A stretch of 64,000 bases of DNA from Desulfocucumis sp964643075 (GCA_964643075.1 CAZXQO010000002.1:1-64000); one strand, 5' to 3'. Shown: positions 36,828 through 45,090, counted from the stretch's first letter. Translations and numbers: made by a program. The notes: generated by a model not told the origin, from the sequence alone.

Positions 36828-37070
36828 CTAATTTCTAGGTGGATAAATGCCCTTGAGGGCAATGCAGTAATGGCTTCCCTCCTGCTGCTCCGCGCCTCGC
36901 AGGTCGGGTAAGGCAAAAGTTGTTCGACCATCACCGCCGAACTTATTGCCTATTAGCGAAAAAAGGGCTGTATTCTGCTGTATTGAAAGTATCTGTCCGG
37001 CACAAAACGCCCAGTCTTTAGGCGCAAAGTTGTAAGGGAATAATTTAATTTGACCTAAAAATGGTTCCAT
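36828..37070 (-). CDS. Mini tail-collar domain protein 2
   Basis: 80 residues from ATG at 37070 (GGGAGAG upstream; the frame opens at 37082). Same plan as its neighbours: LGQIKLFPYNFAPKDWAFCA, GNKFGGDGRTTFALPDLRGA, and a YCIALKGIYPPRN end. Choosing this start makes the three paralogues 80-81 residues long, which supports it. Confidence 0.8.
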   Translation of the reverse strand: MEPFLGQIKLFPYNFAPKDWAFCAGQILSIQQNTALFSLIGNKFGGDGRTTFALPDLRGAEQQEGSHYCIALKGIYPPRN

Positions 37071-37118
37071 GGTATTTTTCACTCTCCCATCAATTAAACA
37101 GTTAAAATTTAATAAAAA

Positions 37119-37361
37119 CTAATTCCTGGACGGAAATATACCAGTAAGAGCAATATAGTACTGGTTATACTGACCAAGCACGGCGCTTCGCAGGTCCGGC
37201 AGGGCAAAAGTGGTTCGGCAGTCACCGCCGTATGTACAGCCCAGCAGTGAAAATAATGCGGCGTTTTCCGAAATTTGTAGAAGCTGCCCGTTACAGGGGG
37301 CCCAGTCCCGAGGCGCAAAGCTATAGGGGAACAATTGGATTTGTCCTAAAAATTGATCCAT
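37119..37361 (-). CDS. Mini tail-collar domain protein 3
   Basis: 80 residues; ATG with GGAAGGAGA upstream. LGQIQLFPYSFAPRDWAPCN, GGDCRTTFALPDLRSA, and YYIALTGIFPSRN. First gene of the row. In phages such domains tip tail fibres. Bacterial relatives are found next to carbohydrate-binding and beta-sandwich proteins, as here. No other phage structural genes lie nearby. Confidence 0.8.
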   Translation of the reverse strand: MDQFLGQIQLFPYSFAPRDWAPCNGQLLQISENAALFSLLGCTYGGDCRTTFALPDLRSAVLGQYNQYYIALTGIFPSRN

Positions 37362-37754
37362 GATATTCTCCTTCCTTATTGGAAAATTTATTTGCCAATC
37401 ATTGCCTTTTACAATATGTTCTACAAGCTACGATTATTTCCTGCAGCTTAATTGCGACTATGTTCCGTCACATTATTCTTTTTATCGACATATTACCTGC
37501 TGTCTTTAATTCTTTAATAAATATCCGTTTAAAGGCTCTTGAATTATTGAACTCAAAGCCTTTAAACGACTGATTTCTTTCTTGTAATCCGCCTCAGGTG
37601 TTATCTGTTAATGATAATAGAAGCTTGTGTCCCAACTATGACTCAGGGGACGTTTCCCTGACTCTCATAAAGGCTCATAATTCACTCAAAGTTTTAGAAA
37701 TGCTGCAACATAGCTAACCTGAACCCTCTTTCTCTCAACTCTCTTTCCCAGTTG
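37362..37754. other. Gene-free stretch upstream of the tail-collar row
   Basis: Contains a 12-bp inverted repeat CGTTTAAAGGCT/AGCCTTTAAACG at 37526-37568 and a short GGGGAC-like piece (about 37630-37665, TGTCCCAACTATGACTCAGG then GGGAC). No gene or promoter could be assigned. Confidence 0.4.
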
Positions 37755-37786
37755 AAGAGGCCCCGTCCAACCGGACGGGGCCTCTT
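37755..37786. terminator. Strong 14-bp GC-rich terminator hairpin
   Basis: AAGAGGCCCCGTCC (37755-37768) and its reverse complement at 37773-37786, loop AACC. It lies downstream of the L,D-transpeptidase relic on the minus strand and probably marks the end of the original gene. Confidence 0.7.
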
Positions 37787-37810
37787 CCTTATCACTATTA
37801 ACATATTTAT

Positions 37811-38120
37811 TTATCTTATTTCTAACTCAACCCCCGGGGTAATCATGTCATACAGTTCCGACACATCCTTATTGCTTAGCCGGATACAACCCTCCGATAC
37901 ATGCTTGCCAATAGATTCAGGACCGGTATTCAGAACCTTTATGAACAACCACTTTGTTACCGTCTAAAGAAACTATATTATTTTCGTCCCTGTATATAAT
38001 ATTTTGATGCGATTGTTTTTGCTGTGGATATCGACCGCGCCCGGAAAGCAGGCTTAAAAGAGCAATAACTATAGCAGCAATCATATACGCTTGTCTCATT
38101 ATGCCCCTGTAAAATGACAT
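37811..38120 (-). pseudogene. L,D-transpeptidase (YkuD family) relic, frameshifted and internally deleted
   Basis: The N-terminal frame (38120 down) has a signal-anchor (AYMIAAIVIALLSLLSG) and stops after HKGSEYRS. A second frame then continues as LNTGPESIGKHVSEGCIRLS and NKDVSELYDMITPGVELEIR. That is the C-terminal YkuD signature, including the catalytic Cys of GCIRL. The essential HG motif normally about 15 residues before it, and most of the catalytic domain, are missing. Two-frame structure plus the deletion indicate a dead gene. Confidence 0.75.
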
Positions 38121-38253
38121 TGTATTTTATAAATGTATTATTAACCCGCCTGACACTGAACATCCAACCTTGTTATGGTTGAGAAACAAAACAATTTTCC
38201 AGTTTATACAAAATGCACTATCAACTGTATAATGGCATGTGTATTAATTGACT

Positions 38254-38297
38254 AAAAAACACCCGGCCCTGCCTATGGCAGATAACGGGTGTTTTTT
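38254..38297. terminator. Bidirectional terminator after the 82-residue gene
   Basis: AAAAAACACCCG (38254-38265) and CGGGTGTTTTTT (38286-38297): 12-bp stem with T-runs in both directions. Confidence 0.85.
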
Positions 38298-38329
38298 AAT
38301 ACAATCCAATCATTCCTTTGTAACTTACA

Positions 38330-38578
38330 TTAATCGTCCGATGACTTCTTTTTTTTCAGCACAAATTCCACCCCTATGTCAGGGTCGGTCCAAAAATCAG
38401 TCAGCCGGAAGCCCCTGGCGATAAATTTCCTGCAATTTACTATGGCGTTTTCCAGGTTATTCAGAAATGTCTCCCCCGTTTTATCACCTATATCAGGAAT
38501 ATTGGAAACCGTTATTTTTTCGGTTAAATATTCCTTGTCGTCTACGCTGGGCTGGACTTTTGTGTCTGACACCGTCAA
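38330..38578 (-). CDS. Hypothetical 82-residue protein
   Basis: Not recognised. A soluble, acidic-to-mixed protein with a mid-helix LNNLENAIVNCRKFIARGFR and a Lys-rich tail ending KKKKSSDD. No membrane helix or cysteine cluster. It has its own terminator and is monocistronic, which supports it being real. Function unknown. Confidence 0.55.
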   Translation of the reverse strand: MTVSDTKVQPSVDDKEYLTEKITVSNIPDIGDKTGETFLNNLENAIVNCRKFIARGFRLTDFWTDPDIGVEFVLKKKKSSDD

Positions 38579-38779
38579 TACCCCCTATTAACGTGAGTTA
38601 TATATTTACAACCATTATATTTAATTATATTAATAGGGGCAACAATTATCTAAATAATTTTATCAGAAAACCTTATTGATAGTTGAACTGCCAACAAGCA
38701 GCATTTTCTACCCTAAAAAGATATCATGAAAAAAGTTAACTGTTACCGCAAGAGCGGCCGGGATCACTTATGGTAATAT

Positions 38780-40057
38780 TTACGGGTACAGCCCCCTAAA
38801 CTCCATGGCCCTGACCACCTTCCCGAGTGCCAGCATGTACGCCGCTTCCCGCATGCTTACCCCATACTGCTCCTTGATCTGGTAAACCTCCCGGAAACTG
38901 TCCGCCATCCTGCTGCGCAGCTGGCGATTTACCTCGTCCTTGGTCCAGTAGAAATTTTGCAGGTCCTGGACCCACTCGAAATAGGACACCACCACCCCGC
39001 CGGCGTTGGCCAGTATGTCGGGTATAACTGTGATTCCTCTTTCGAATAGAATCTGGTCGGCCATATGTGTTATGGGGCCGTTGGCCCCTTCGGCCACCAG
39101 TCTGGCCTTTATTTTTGGCGCATTTTCCCCGGTAATCTGGTTTTCCAGGGCGGCCGGAACCAGTATGTCGCAATCAAGGGTGAGCAAATCCTGGTTGGAA
39201 ACCGGTCTTCCTTCCGGATATCCCACCACGCTGCCAGTGCGGACCTTATAGTCCTTTAATTTTTCCAGGTCCAGCCCCTTTTCACTGAAAATACCCCCTC
39301 TAGAGTCGCTTACAGCTACTATCCGGCAGCCCAGATTAGACAGATCAGCCGCAGCCACGGACCCCACGTTTCCATATCCCTGTATCGCCGCCGTTGATTC
39401 GTCCAGGTTTATTTCCAGCCGTGAGGCGGCTTCCTCGATGGTGAACACCACTCCCCGCCCGGTTGCCTCGTTTCTTCCCTGGGACCCGCCTATTTCAATG
39501 GGCTTGCCGGTAACCACCGCCGGCACCGAAAAACCGTGGTGCATGCTGAAGGTGTCCATTATCCAGGCCATCACCTGGGGGTTGGTGTAAACATCCGGGG
39601 CTGGTATATCCTTCTCCGGACCGATGATTATGCTGATCTCGCTGGTAAAGCGCCTGGTCAGGCGCTCCAGTTCTCCCAGGGAAAGTTTCTTGGGGTTACA
39701 GATGACGCCCCCCTTGGCGCCTCCGTAAGGGATATTAACCACCGCGCACTTCCAGGTCATGAGCATAGCAAGAGCAGTGACCTCATCCATATCCACCTCG
39801 GGGTGGTAGCGGATGCCTCCCTTGGCCGGCCCCCGGGCAAGACTGTGTTGTACCCTGAAGCCCCGAAAAACCTCAATGGACCCGTTATCCATGCGAATGG
39901 GTATGGAGACGGATAAAACCCGTTTGGGTTCCTTAAGTATTTTCACGTATCCGGGATCCAGTTCCAATTTTTGGACCGCCTTTTCCACTTGTAGAACGGT
40001 TTCTTCCAGAAGGGTGTTCCTGCTACAAATATTGTTTTCTGATGTCGTCAATGACAT
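38780..40057 (-). CDS. gdhA: Glutamate dehydrogenase (Glu/Leu/Phe/Val dehydrogenase family)
   Basis: 425 residues; interconverts glutamate and 2-oxoglutarate plus ammonia. N-terminal substrate domain with LARGPAKGGIRYHPEVDMDE and VNIPYGGAKGGV (the catalytic Lys). Rossmann domain with AIQGYGNVGSVAAADLSNLG. Length and spacing match hexameric class I enzymes of clostridia, usually NAD-linked for catabolism. ATG with AGGAGGTAG upstream. Stands alone; a Leu/Phe dehydrogenase is less likely. Confidence 0.9.
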   Translation of the reverse strand: MSLTTSENNICSRNTLLEETVLQVEKAVQKLELDPGYVKILKEPKRVLSVSIPIRMDNGSIEVFRGFRVQHSLARGPAKGGIRYHPEVDMDEVTALAMLMTWKCAVVNIPYGGAKGGVICNPKKLSLGELERLTRRFTSEISIIIGPEKDIPAPDVYTNPQVMAWIMDTFSMHHGFSVPAVVTGKPIEIGGSQGRNEATGRGVVFTIEEAASRLEINLDESTAAIQGYGNVGSVAAADLSNLGCRIVAVSDSRGGIFSEKGLDLEKLKDYKVRTGSVVGYPEGRPVSNQDLLTLDCDILVPAALENQITGENAPKIKARLVAEGANGPITHMADQILFERGITVIPDILANAGGVVVSYFEWVQDLQNFYWTKDEVNRQLRSRMADSFREVYQIKEQYGVSMREAAYMLALGKVVRAMEFRGLYP

Positions 40058-40611
40058 CTACCTCCTATCCCACCGCATCGTGGAAATAATTATTAAATCT
40101 ATTATTAACTCAGCAAGCCGAATAAATTTATTTCCCACCGCAGTATTGAGAAATAATTGCCGCCATAATCAACAAGCTTACCTACGGAGCGCCTGACGAG
40201 GCGATGATTAAGTCCGGTATGGTCCGCGAAGTATAAATCGAAACTACTATTGCCGGCCACACACCCGGTCAATTATTAATCCATTGGAACTCAACAGATA
40301 ATTATTCACTCCCAATATCTTCAAATATAGATGGAAACAAGTATAACTTACATATTAAAGTTATATATATACCTCAAAAATATATACCTCAAAAATAAAC
40401 AGGCCTGGTGATATATAAAATAGGCTGTTTTATATAATGACTCTTTGCAGCAGGGAAGAGTTTCACTCTTTCCCGATTCGTTAGATTCGGTTTCTTTTCA
40501 GGGATTAAATATTGCTATTAAAAATTTATCAGCATATAATATAATATATTTTTCCATCACAGGAACATTATGTTTATATATACGTCTAATGTAATGAAGT
40601 TTCAAAAAAGA
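40058..40611. other. 554-bp AT-rich gap between gdhA and the c-di-GMP riboswitch
   Basis: Contains two short direct repeats of ATATACCTCAAAAATA (about 40365-40398) and a hairpin GGGAAGAGT/ACTCTTTCCC (about 40455-40475). The gdhA promoter and that of the riboswitch transcript must lie here, but none is convincing. No gene seen. Confidence 0.4.
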
Positions 40612-40692
40612 AAAAGGCAAACTCGCCGAAAGACGGGGACGCAAAGCTACAGGGTCTAAGGTGCTGACCGCACTATGACAGCCTAGTTGCCA
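40612..40692 (+). ncRNA. Cyclic-di-GMP-I (GEMM-I) riboswitch
   Basis: Shows the hallmarks of the class I aptamer. A closing helix pairs GGCAA (40616-40620) with TTGCC (40687-40691). The first hairpin carries a GNRA loop (CGCCGAAAGACGG). The conserved GGACGCAAAGC follows, and a second hairpin carries GGTCTAAGGTG and ATGACAGCC. A terminator follows at once (40713-40741), so ligand binding is expected to control read-through into the downstream operon. Confidence 0.93.
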
Positions 40693-40712
40693 TCATAATA
40701 CCAACACCTTCC

Positions 40713-40741
40713 CTGTCCCTTTCTTCTTGAGGGCAGTTTTT
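40713..40741 (+). terminator. Expression-platform terminator of the riboswitch
   Basis: CTGTCCCT (40713-40720) with AGGGCAG (40730-40736; one bulged base) followed by TTTTT. It starts 21 nt after the aptamer and leaves about 160 nt to the first gene. Confidence 0.75.
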
Positions 40742-40899
40742 GCTTCCCATACAAAGCAGGAAACCAAACTTTTCCATATTGCACTGTAGCTTTATCTATA
40801 ACATTTCCCTTTTCAAACGGCTTATTTGCAGTTTCCGACATAAAACTAACACGTGAAACATTCATTGTCTCCTACTAATGAAAAGGAGGCTCAATTAAG

Positions 40900-41157
40900 T
40901 TGCCCAAAAGACCAAAACTTCGCGAATTGATTGCCAAAGCCAAAGACGGCGAAGAGGAAGCCCTTGCCTCACTACTCGAAAGAGTCCTGCCAATAGTCAA
41001 AAAACATGGCCAACGCATGGGCTACGATGGGGCCTGTTCAGATTTGATCTTATGGATGATAAACACTATCCGTCATTATAGGCCAAATACCAACCTGGAC
41101 GAAGAAGAGATGGATTGTATTTTATTAAATAAACGCGACAACAAAAAAAATAATTAA
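40900..41157 (+). CDS. RsoA-like / HTH_16 protein (sigma region-2-like half)
   Basis: 85 residues; TTG start with AAGGAGG (40883-40889). Reads KLRELIAKAKDGEEEALASL, then KKHGQRMGYDGACSDLILWM and INTIRHYRP. This is the short N-terminal helix-turn-helix/region-2-like domain seen in RsoA of Bacillus and at the front of BotR/UviA-type sigma factors. In Bacillus, RsoA needs the separate sigma protein SigO to form an active factor. First gene after the c-di-GMP riboswitch; a separate region-4 protein is encoded three genes on. The pairing is inference. Confidence 0.7.
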   Translation: MPKRPKLRELIAKAKDGEEEALASLLERVLPIVKKHGQRMGYDGACSDLILWMINTIRHYRPNTNLDEEEMDCILLNKRDNKKNN

Positions 41158-41257
41158 TAAATTTCTCCAACGGGGGTTATTAAACGAACCCTATTTTTCC
41201 TCTTTATATAATAAGACGATAGTAGTGAAAGATATTTTTTCTGGGAGGTGAATTGCC

Positions 41258-41587
41258 ATGCAGGAGATGCAAAATCTGTTTACCTATGCTTCTCTTGGCA
41301 CCCTGGCTGGCGCGGTAGCCGCAACCGTGCTTGTTGTCAATTTGATTAAAGAAGTTGGACCTCTTAAGCGGCTTTCCACCCGGTTTCTTGTAGTGGTAGT
41401 AGCAGAAGGAATTGTGTTTTTTACTAACTTAGCTGCAGGAAGTTTGTCATTTATTAATGTTCCTCTTTGTATCCTTAATGGTTTATTATTGGCTGCTATT
41501 GTGGGAAGCTTTCAAATAATCCATGACCGGTTGATTGATAATTCCGTCAATACGAAAGGAGGCAAAATTCTATTCAGGAGAAACTGA
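41258..41587 (+). CDS. Small membrane protein with three helices (holin-like or YvrJ-position)
   Basis: 109 residues; ATG after GGGAGGTGAATTGCC. Three hydrophobic helices: ASLGTLAGAVAATVLVVNLI, FLVVVVAEGIVFFTNLAAGS, and CILNGLLLAAIVGSFQII. A positively charged TM1-TM2 loop (KEVGPLKRLSTR) resembles phage-holin-like proteins. In Bacillus the sigO/rsoA genes also lie beside a small membrane gene (yvrJ), and toxin sigma factors pair with holins (TcdE, UviB). No sequence match to either is claimed. Confidence 0.65.
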   Translation: MQEMQNLFTYASLGTLAGAVAATVLVVNLIKEVGPLKRLSTRFLVVVVAEGIVFFTNLAAGSLSFINVPLCILNGLLLAAIVGSFQIIHDRLIDNSVNTKGGKILFRRN

Positions 41588-41862
41588 AACTTTGGAAACA
41601 GATTTTCCAGGTTAAAAACGGTGACAAGGACTCTCTTTTTCAACTGGTTTACCTGCTTAATCCTGCGAATAAAAAACACTATTATCGTCTTTGGCCCAAT
41701 TTAGTTTTATGGGGAATTGAATACTGTTCAATGTTACCAAGATCTTTAGCTATAAAATTTTTGACGAGAGGGTTATCAAAAATGCCCCCTATTTTCTCTC
41801 TAAGTAAGGGGGCATACAACAAAGTTGGCAAGGGGGTATATACAATGACACATTACACCTGA
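41572..41862 (+). CDS. Second RsoA-like protein with probable AUU start
   Basis: 96 residues. No ATG, GTG or TTG lies near the ribosome site AAAGGAGG (41555-41562). The frame starting with ATT at 41572, 9 nt later, gives QEKLKLWKQIFQVKNGDKDS, LFQLVYLLNP and RLWPNLVLWGIEYC. That parallels the first RsoA-like protein (KDGEEEALASLLERVLP, SDLILWMINTIRHY). It overlaps the membrane gene by 16 bp and ends 10 bp before the region-4 gene, so all are probably coupled. An ATG near the end (41845) gives only five codons. The start codon is the uncertain part. Confidence 0.5.
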   Translation: MQEKLKLWKQIFQVKNGDKDSLFQLVYLLNPANKKHYYRLWPNLVLWGIEYCSMLPRSLAIKFLTRGLSKMPPIFSLSKGAYNKVGKGVYTMTHYT

Positions 41863-41872
41863 CGCCACCAGA

Positions 41873-42274
41873 ATGTATGAAGCCGATCCGGAGGATGCCA
41901 GAATAATGGCCTGGTTTTTAACCGGCTTGCGTCGTGAGGCTTGTAGGCTGGCAAAGAAGCACCGACGGCTGAAGGAACGTGAATTATTAATTCTTGATGG
42001 ACCGGTGAAATGGAATGTTGAGAATAACGGAATATCTATGGTGGATACCATTGCTGCGGTTGTTGATACTTTTACTGAAGCAGAAGAAACCATATTCATC
42101 CATGATATGCTCTCAACATTGACGTCCCAACAACAAAAGGTAATTATGGCAACGGTTATAAAAGGCGTAACAGAAAGAGAGGTTGCTTTGGAATTAGGTA
42201 TGTCGCAACCAGCTGTACACCAAATGAAGGAACGTGCGCTAAACAGATTGAGGAAGAAATTATATCCTGGATGA
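41873..42274 (+). CDS. Sigma-70 region-4 protein (SigO-like half)
   Basis: 133 residues. The C-terminal half is a sigma region 4: FIHDMLSTLTSQQQKVIMAT, then VTEREVALELGMSQPAVHQM and KERALNRLRKKLYP. No region 2 is present. The N-terminal part (EDARIMAWFLTGLRREACRL) is helical. The ATG at 41873 lacks a close ribosome site; AGGGGG is 37 nt upstream, and a GGAGG at 41889-41893 could instead serve ATG 41906. Expected to direct RNA polymerase only with a region-2 partner such as the RsoA-like proteins encoded upstream (inference). Confidence 0.75.
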   Translation: MYEADPEDARIMAWFLTGLRREACRLAKKHRRLKERELLILDGPVKWNVENNGISMVDTIAAVVDTFTEAEETIFIHDMLSTLTSQQQKVIMATVIKGVTEREVALELGMSQPAVHQMKERALNRLRKKLYPG

Positions 42275-42546
42275 GTACACACCAAGTTAAACCTCGCCGG
42301 GAAGGGGCAAACAGTGATAACTATTGATTTGAACAACACATCTTTTTCCAATGCGTTTATCAGGCAATATACACTCCTTCAGCATAATATGTCGAATTAT
42401 ACAACAAAAGTTTACTAATAGCTCACTACAAAATATTTTTTCAGACTAATCAAACAATTACTTCTATTTTTAATATTAGTTTTAATAGGTTTTACAGAAT
42501 ACGCCAGCTATTGTGACTTGGTAATTTTTTAGTAGCAAATACTAAT
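42275..42546 (+). other. Gene-free AT-rich tail of the sigma operon
   Basis: With the terminator and repeat that follow, this is a gap of nearly 400 bases. It holds no ORF with a ribosome site and no recognisable RNA. Confidence 0.4.
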
Positions 42547-42587
42547 AAAGCGCATCTCCGGCAGTGAACCGGTAGATGCGCTTTTTT
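42547..42587 (+). terminator. Terminator after the sigma-like operon
   Basis: AAAGCGCATCTCCGG (42547-42561) pairs with CCGG(T)AGATGCGCTTT (42569-42584) and runs into TTTTTT. Confidence 0.85.
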
Positions 42588-42608
42588 AGGCTTTATCAGC
42601 TTTATGAT

Positions 42609-42676
42609 ACTAGTGAAAGGGGACACACCTCCATTTGGAGTCTGACTTTGAGGTCGGAGGAATGTCCCCAACTAGT
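42609..42676. repeat. GGGGAC palindromic element at the stop codon of the CoA-disulfide reductase gene
   Basis: GGGGAC (42619-42624) and GTCCCC (42664-42669) with inner CCTCC/GGAGG arms, flanked by ACTAGT at 42609-42614 and 42671-42676. The right ACTAGT contains the stop codon of the neighbouring minus-strand gene. Same family as the spoIIIAE insertion. Confidence 0.7.
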
Positions 42677-44360
42677 CCAAATCGTAGGGCCAGGCCTGCA
42701 GGCCGCCCTCAATATATTTCACATCCTTGAAACCCGCCCCCTCGAATATGCGCTGGGCCTCGTAACTGCGTATACCCATAGCACAGAGCGCTACAATTTC
42801 CTTGTCCCTGGGCACCTCTTCTATTCTTTCCCGGATATCACCCAGTGTCACCTGCATTACTCTCGGATCGTCAATATGTTTGGGTGCAAACTGCTGGGGG
42901 GTGCGCACATCCACGATAAGAAAATCATCGCCCCGGTCCAGTTTCTCCTTGGCTTCCTGCACCGAAATGGTTTTGGCCAGGCCGTCTAGCTTGTTGCGAA
43001 CAATATTGGCGGTATGGTGGGCCAAATCAATGGGCGTGGAAAAAGGCGGCGCGTAGGCCAGGTCCAGTGTCGCCAGATCATCAACCGTCGCCCCAAAGCT
43101 TATGGCGGTAGCAGCCACGTCGATACGCTTGACTACCTCGCCGGGACCTATACCCTGGGCTCCCAGCACCTTTCTGGAATCCCTGTCGACAATTAGCTTC
43201 ATCAGCACCAGGCCGTGGCTGGGGTGATAATGGGTGCGGTCAAGGGCTGAATTGAGGGCAGTAATAACGTTATAACCGAGGTCTTTGGCCTGCTGTTCTC
43301 CCAGCCCGGTTCGACCGGCGTTCCAGTTGAGCGCCTTCATCACCGCAGTGCCCAGCACGCCTTTGAATTCAGTCTTTGGCCCATTGATAATATTATCCGC
43401 AGCCACCCTGCCCTGCCGGTTAGCATAGGTTGCCATGGGTAGGAACACCTTCTGGCCGGATATCAGGTGAGTATTCTCCACACAGTCGCCCACGGCGTAA
43501 ATATCAGGGTCACTGGTCTGCAGATACCGGTTTACCTCGATAGCCCCGGTCCGGCCTATAGTCAGCCCGGCCTTTTGTGCTAATTTCACGTTGGGCCGCA
43601 CGCCCACAGCTACGATCACCAGGTCGGCGTCCAGTTCCTCCTGATCCGTTACCACCCCGGTAACCTTGCCGTCATCGCCTTTAAGTTTCAGAACCTTATG
43701 CCCCAGCCGGAATTCCATACCCTGCTCCTCAAGCCTCAGGGCAAGCACATCCGCCAGATCCTTATCCAGCATAACCGGCAGGATCTGCTCCTTCAACTCG
43801 ACTACGGTGACGAATATATTTTTTTCCCGCAGGGCCTCTGCAGCCTCCATGCCGATCAGTCCGGATCCGATGACTACCGCCTCCTGGACCCCGTCAAGCA
43901 CCTCCCTGATGGTTTTGGCGTCTTCGGGATGATTAAAGCGGTAAACCCCTTTCAGATCAATACCCTCCACCGGAGGCGTGAAGGGGGTGGAACCGGTGGC
44001 GATAACCAAATTGTCGTAAGTCAGACGTGATTCCTCGCCTGTTTTTACGTTGCGTATCAGCACCTCTTTCTTTCCCCGGTTAATATCCGTAACCTCATTG
44101 CCGGTCAGCACCTTTATCCCTTTTTCCCTGGAAAAATACTGCTCGTCCCGGGCAACCCCGTATGAAGTCTGAAAGAGATGGCTGAATTCTCTTACTGAAC
44201 CGGCTACATAAAAAGGCATGCCGCAGCCGGCATAGGAAATATAGGTATCCCGCTCGATAATTGTGATATCAGCCGACGGGGCCAGCCTGCGGGCCCTGGC
44301 CGCTGTTTTGGGGCCGGCAGCAACGCCGCCGATGATAACTATTTTTTTGTTTGAGGACAT
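42672..44360 (-). CDS. CoA-disulfide reductase-type flavoprotein with C-terminal rhodanese domain
   Basis: 562 residues from ATG at 44360 (AAAGGTGG upstream; the frame opens at 44420). FAD motif IVIIGGVAAGPKTAARARR, active-site Cys in YISYAGCGMPFY (the CoADR/Nox type single Cys), NAD(P)H motif VVIGSGLIGMEAAEAL, FAD motif DIYAVGDCVEN. Rhodanese domain from about residue 465 with catalytic Cys in ALCAMGIRSYEA. Such CoADR-RHD proteins reduce CoA disulfide, persulfide or polysulfide with NAD(P)H, a sulfur-metabolism role that suits the predicted host group. Monocistronic; its stop codon lies in a repeat flank. Confidence 0.9.
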   Translation of the reverse strand: MSSNKKIVIIGGVAAGPKTAARARRLAPSADITIIERDTYISYAGCGMPFYVAGSVREFSHLFQTSYGVARDEQYFSREKGIKVLTGNEVTDINRGKKEVLIRNVKTGEESRLTYDNLVIATGSTPFTPPVEGIDLKGVYRFNHPEDAKTIREVLDGVQEAVVIGSGLIGMEAAEALREKNIFVTVVELKEQILPVMLDKDLADVLALRLEEQGMEFRLGHKVLKLKGDDGKVTGVVTDQEELDADLVIVAVGVRPNVKLAQKAGLTIGRTGAIEVNRYLQTSDPDIYAVGDCVENTHLISGQKVFLPMATYANRQGRVAADNIINGPKTEFKGVLGTAVMKALNWNAGRTGLGEQQAKDLGYNVITALNSALDRTHYHPSHGLVLMKLIVDRDSRKVLGAQGIGPGEVVKRIDVAATAISFGATVDDLATLDLAYAPPFSTPIDLAHHTANIVRNKLDGLAKTISVQEAKEKLDRGDDFLIVDVRTPQQFAPKHIDDPRVMQVTLGDIRERIEEVPRDKEIVALCAMGIRSYEAQRIFEGAGFKDVKYIEGGLQAWPYDLD

Positions 44361-44450
44361 TTTTTTACCACCTTTCCAAAACACTGGGGTTATTTTAAAA
44401 CCATGGCCATAACAAGTCAATAGTTTTACTGCAAATATATTCCGTTGGCA

Positions 44451-44483
44451 TAGATAAAAACAGCACCCGCGCGGGCGCTGTTT
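44451..44483 (-). terminator. Terminator after the CD1247-like gene
   Basis: Minus strand: AAACAGCGCCCGC and GCGGGTGCTGTTT (one mismatch) followed by TTTATCTA. Ends the aroQ-efp-CD1247 gene row. Confidence 0.75.
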
Positions 44484-44534
44484 CCCCTTTAAGATAAATT
44501 TGCCAGGCCTTGCCGGCTATCCGGCTGAAAAAAA

Positions 44535-44990
44535 CTATATGTCATCTTCGTAATCCCGTCTCCTGCCCTCAAGCAATTCCGGTTCGTCCGCGGCTTCAAA
44601 GCGTTCGTCGCTGATGAAAACCACTTCGTCACAATTGGGACAAGTGATCTCCACCACGTCGTCATCTTCCATGAGTTCCGATTCGAAACAAACCGTTTCC
44701 CCGCACCTGGGACACTCCACTTCCATGTAGTCTCCGGCTCCGTTACATTCATTTTCCACCAGATCTTCATCGTAAATATGGTCTTCCAGGTGGTAAAGAT
44801 CCTCGTCGATGGTTTCCAGATAATCTTCCAGCCGGTCGTGTGCTTTCTCCAGATGGTTCACGGTTTTGGCAAAATCGTTCAGCACTTCGATTATACCGCT
44901 TAAAAGCCTTCCTTCTTTGGACTCGGAGTGGATGTCCAAACCCGCCGAAAGTCCCTGCAGGTATGCCACCCTAGACTTGAGGTTCTCCAT
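44535..44990 (-). CDS. CD1247 N-terminal-domain protein with zinc ribbon
   Basis: 151 residues. The N-terminal half is a helical coiled-coil domain (SRVAYLQGLSAGLDIHSESK, EGRLLSGIIEVLNDFAKTVN) of the CD1247 family. The second half is a zinc-ribbon with CPRCGETVCF and CPNCDEVVFI (two CxxC). Strongly acidic linker. Family members sit beside efp in many clostridia, as here. Function unknown. Confidence 0.8.
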   Translation of the reverse strand: MENLKSRVAYLQGLSAGLDIHSESKEGRLLSGIIEVLNDFAKTVNHLEKAHDRLEDYLETIDEDLYHLEDHIYDEDLVENECNGAGDYMEVECPRCGETVCFESELMEDDDVVEITCPNCDEVVFISDERFEAADEPELLEGRRRDYEDDI

Positions 44991-45090
44991 TTAATTTTTA
45001 CCCCCTTTGGTAGAATAGTTTCCGTTGCCGCGTATTGACTGTTATATTATTTCTCAGACAAAGGGGTTCTAAACATTTATTTCCTAACAC

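Noticed and set aside
36538..37361. Prophage
   Set aside because: Tail-collar domains are present, but no capsid, terminase, integrase or other tail genes are near.
40683..40865. 60-codon minus-strand ORF over the riboswitch leader
   Set aside because: Antisense to the aptamer end and terminator; no ribosome site.
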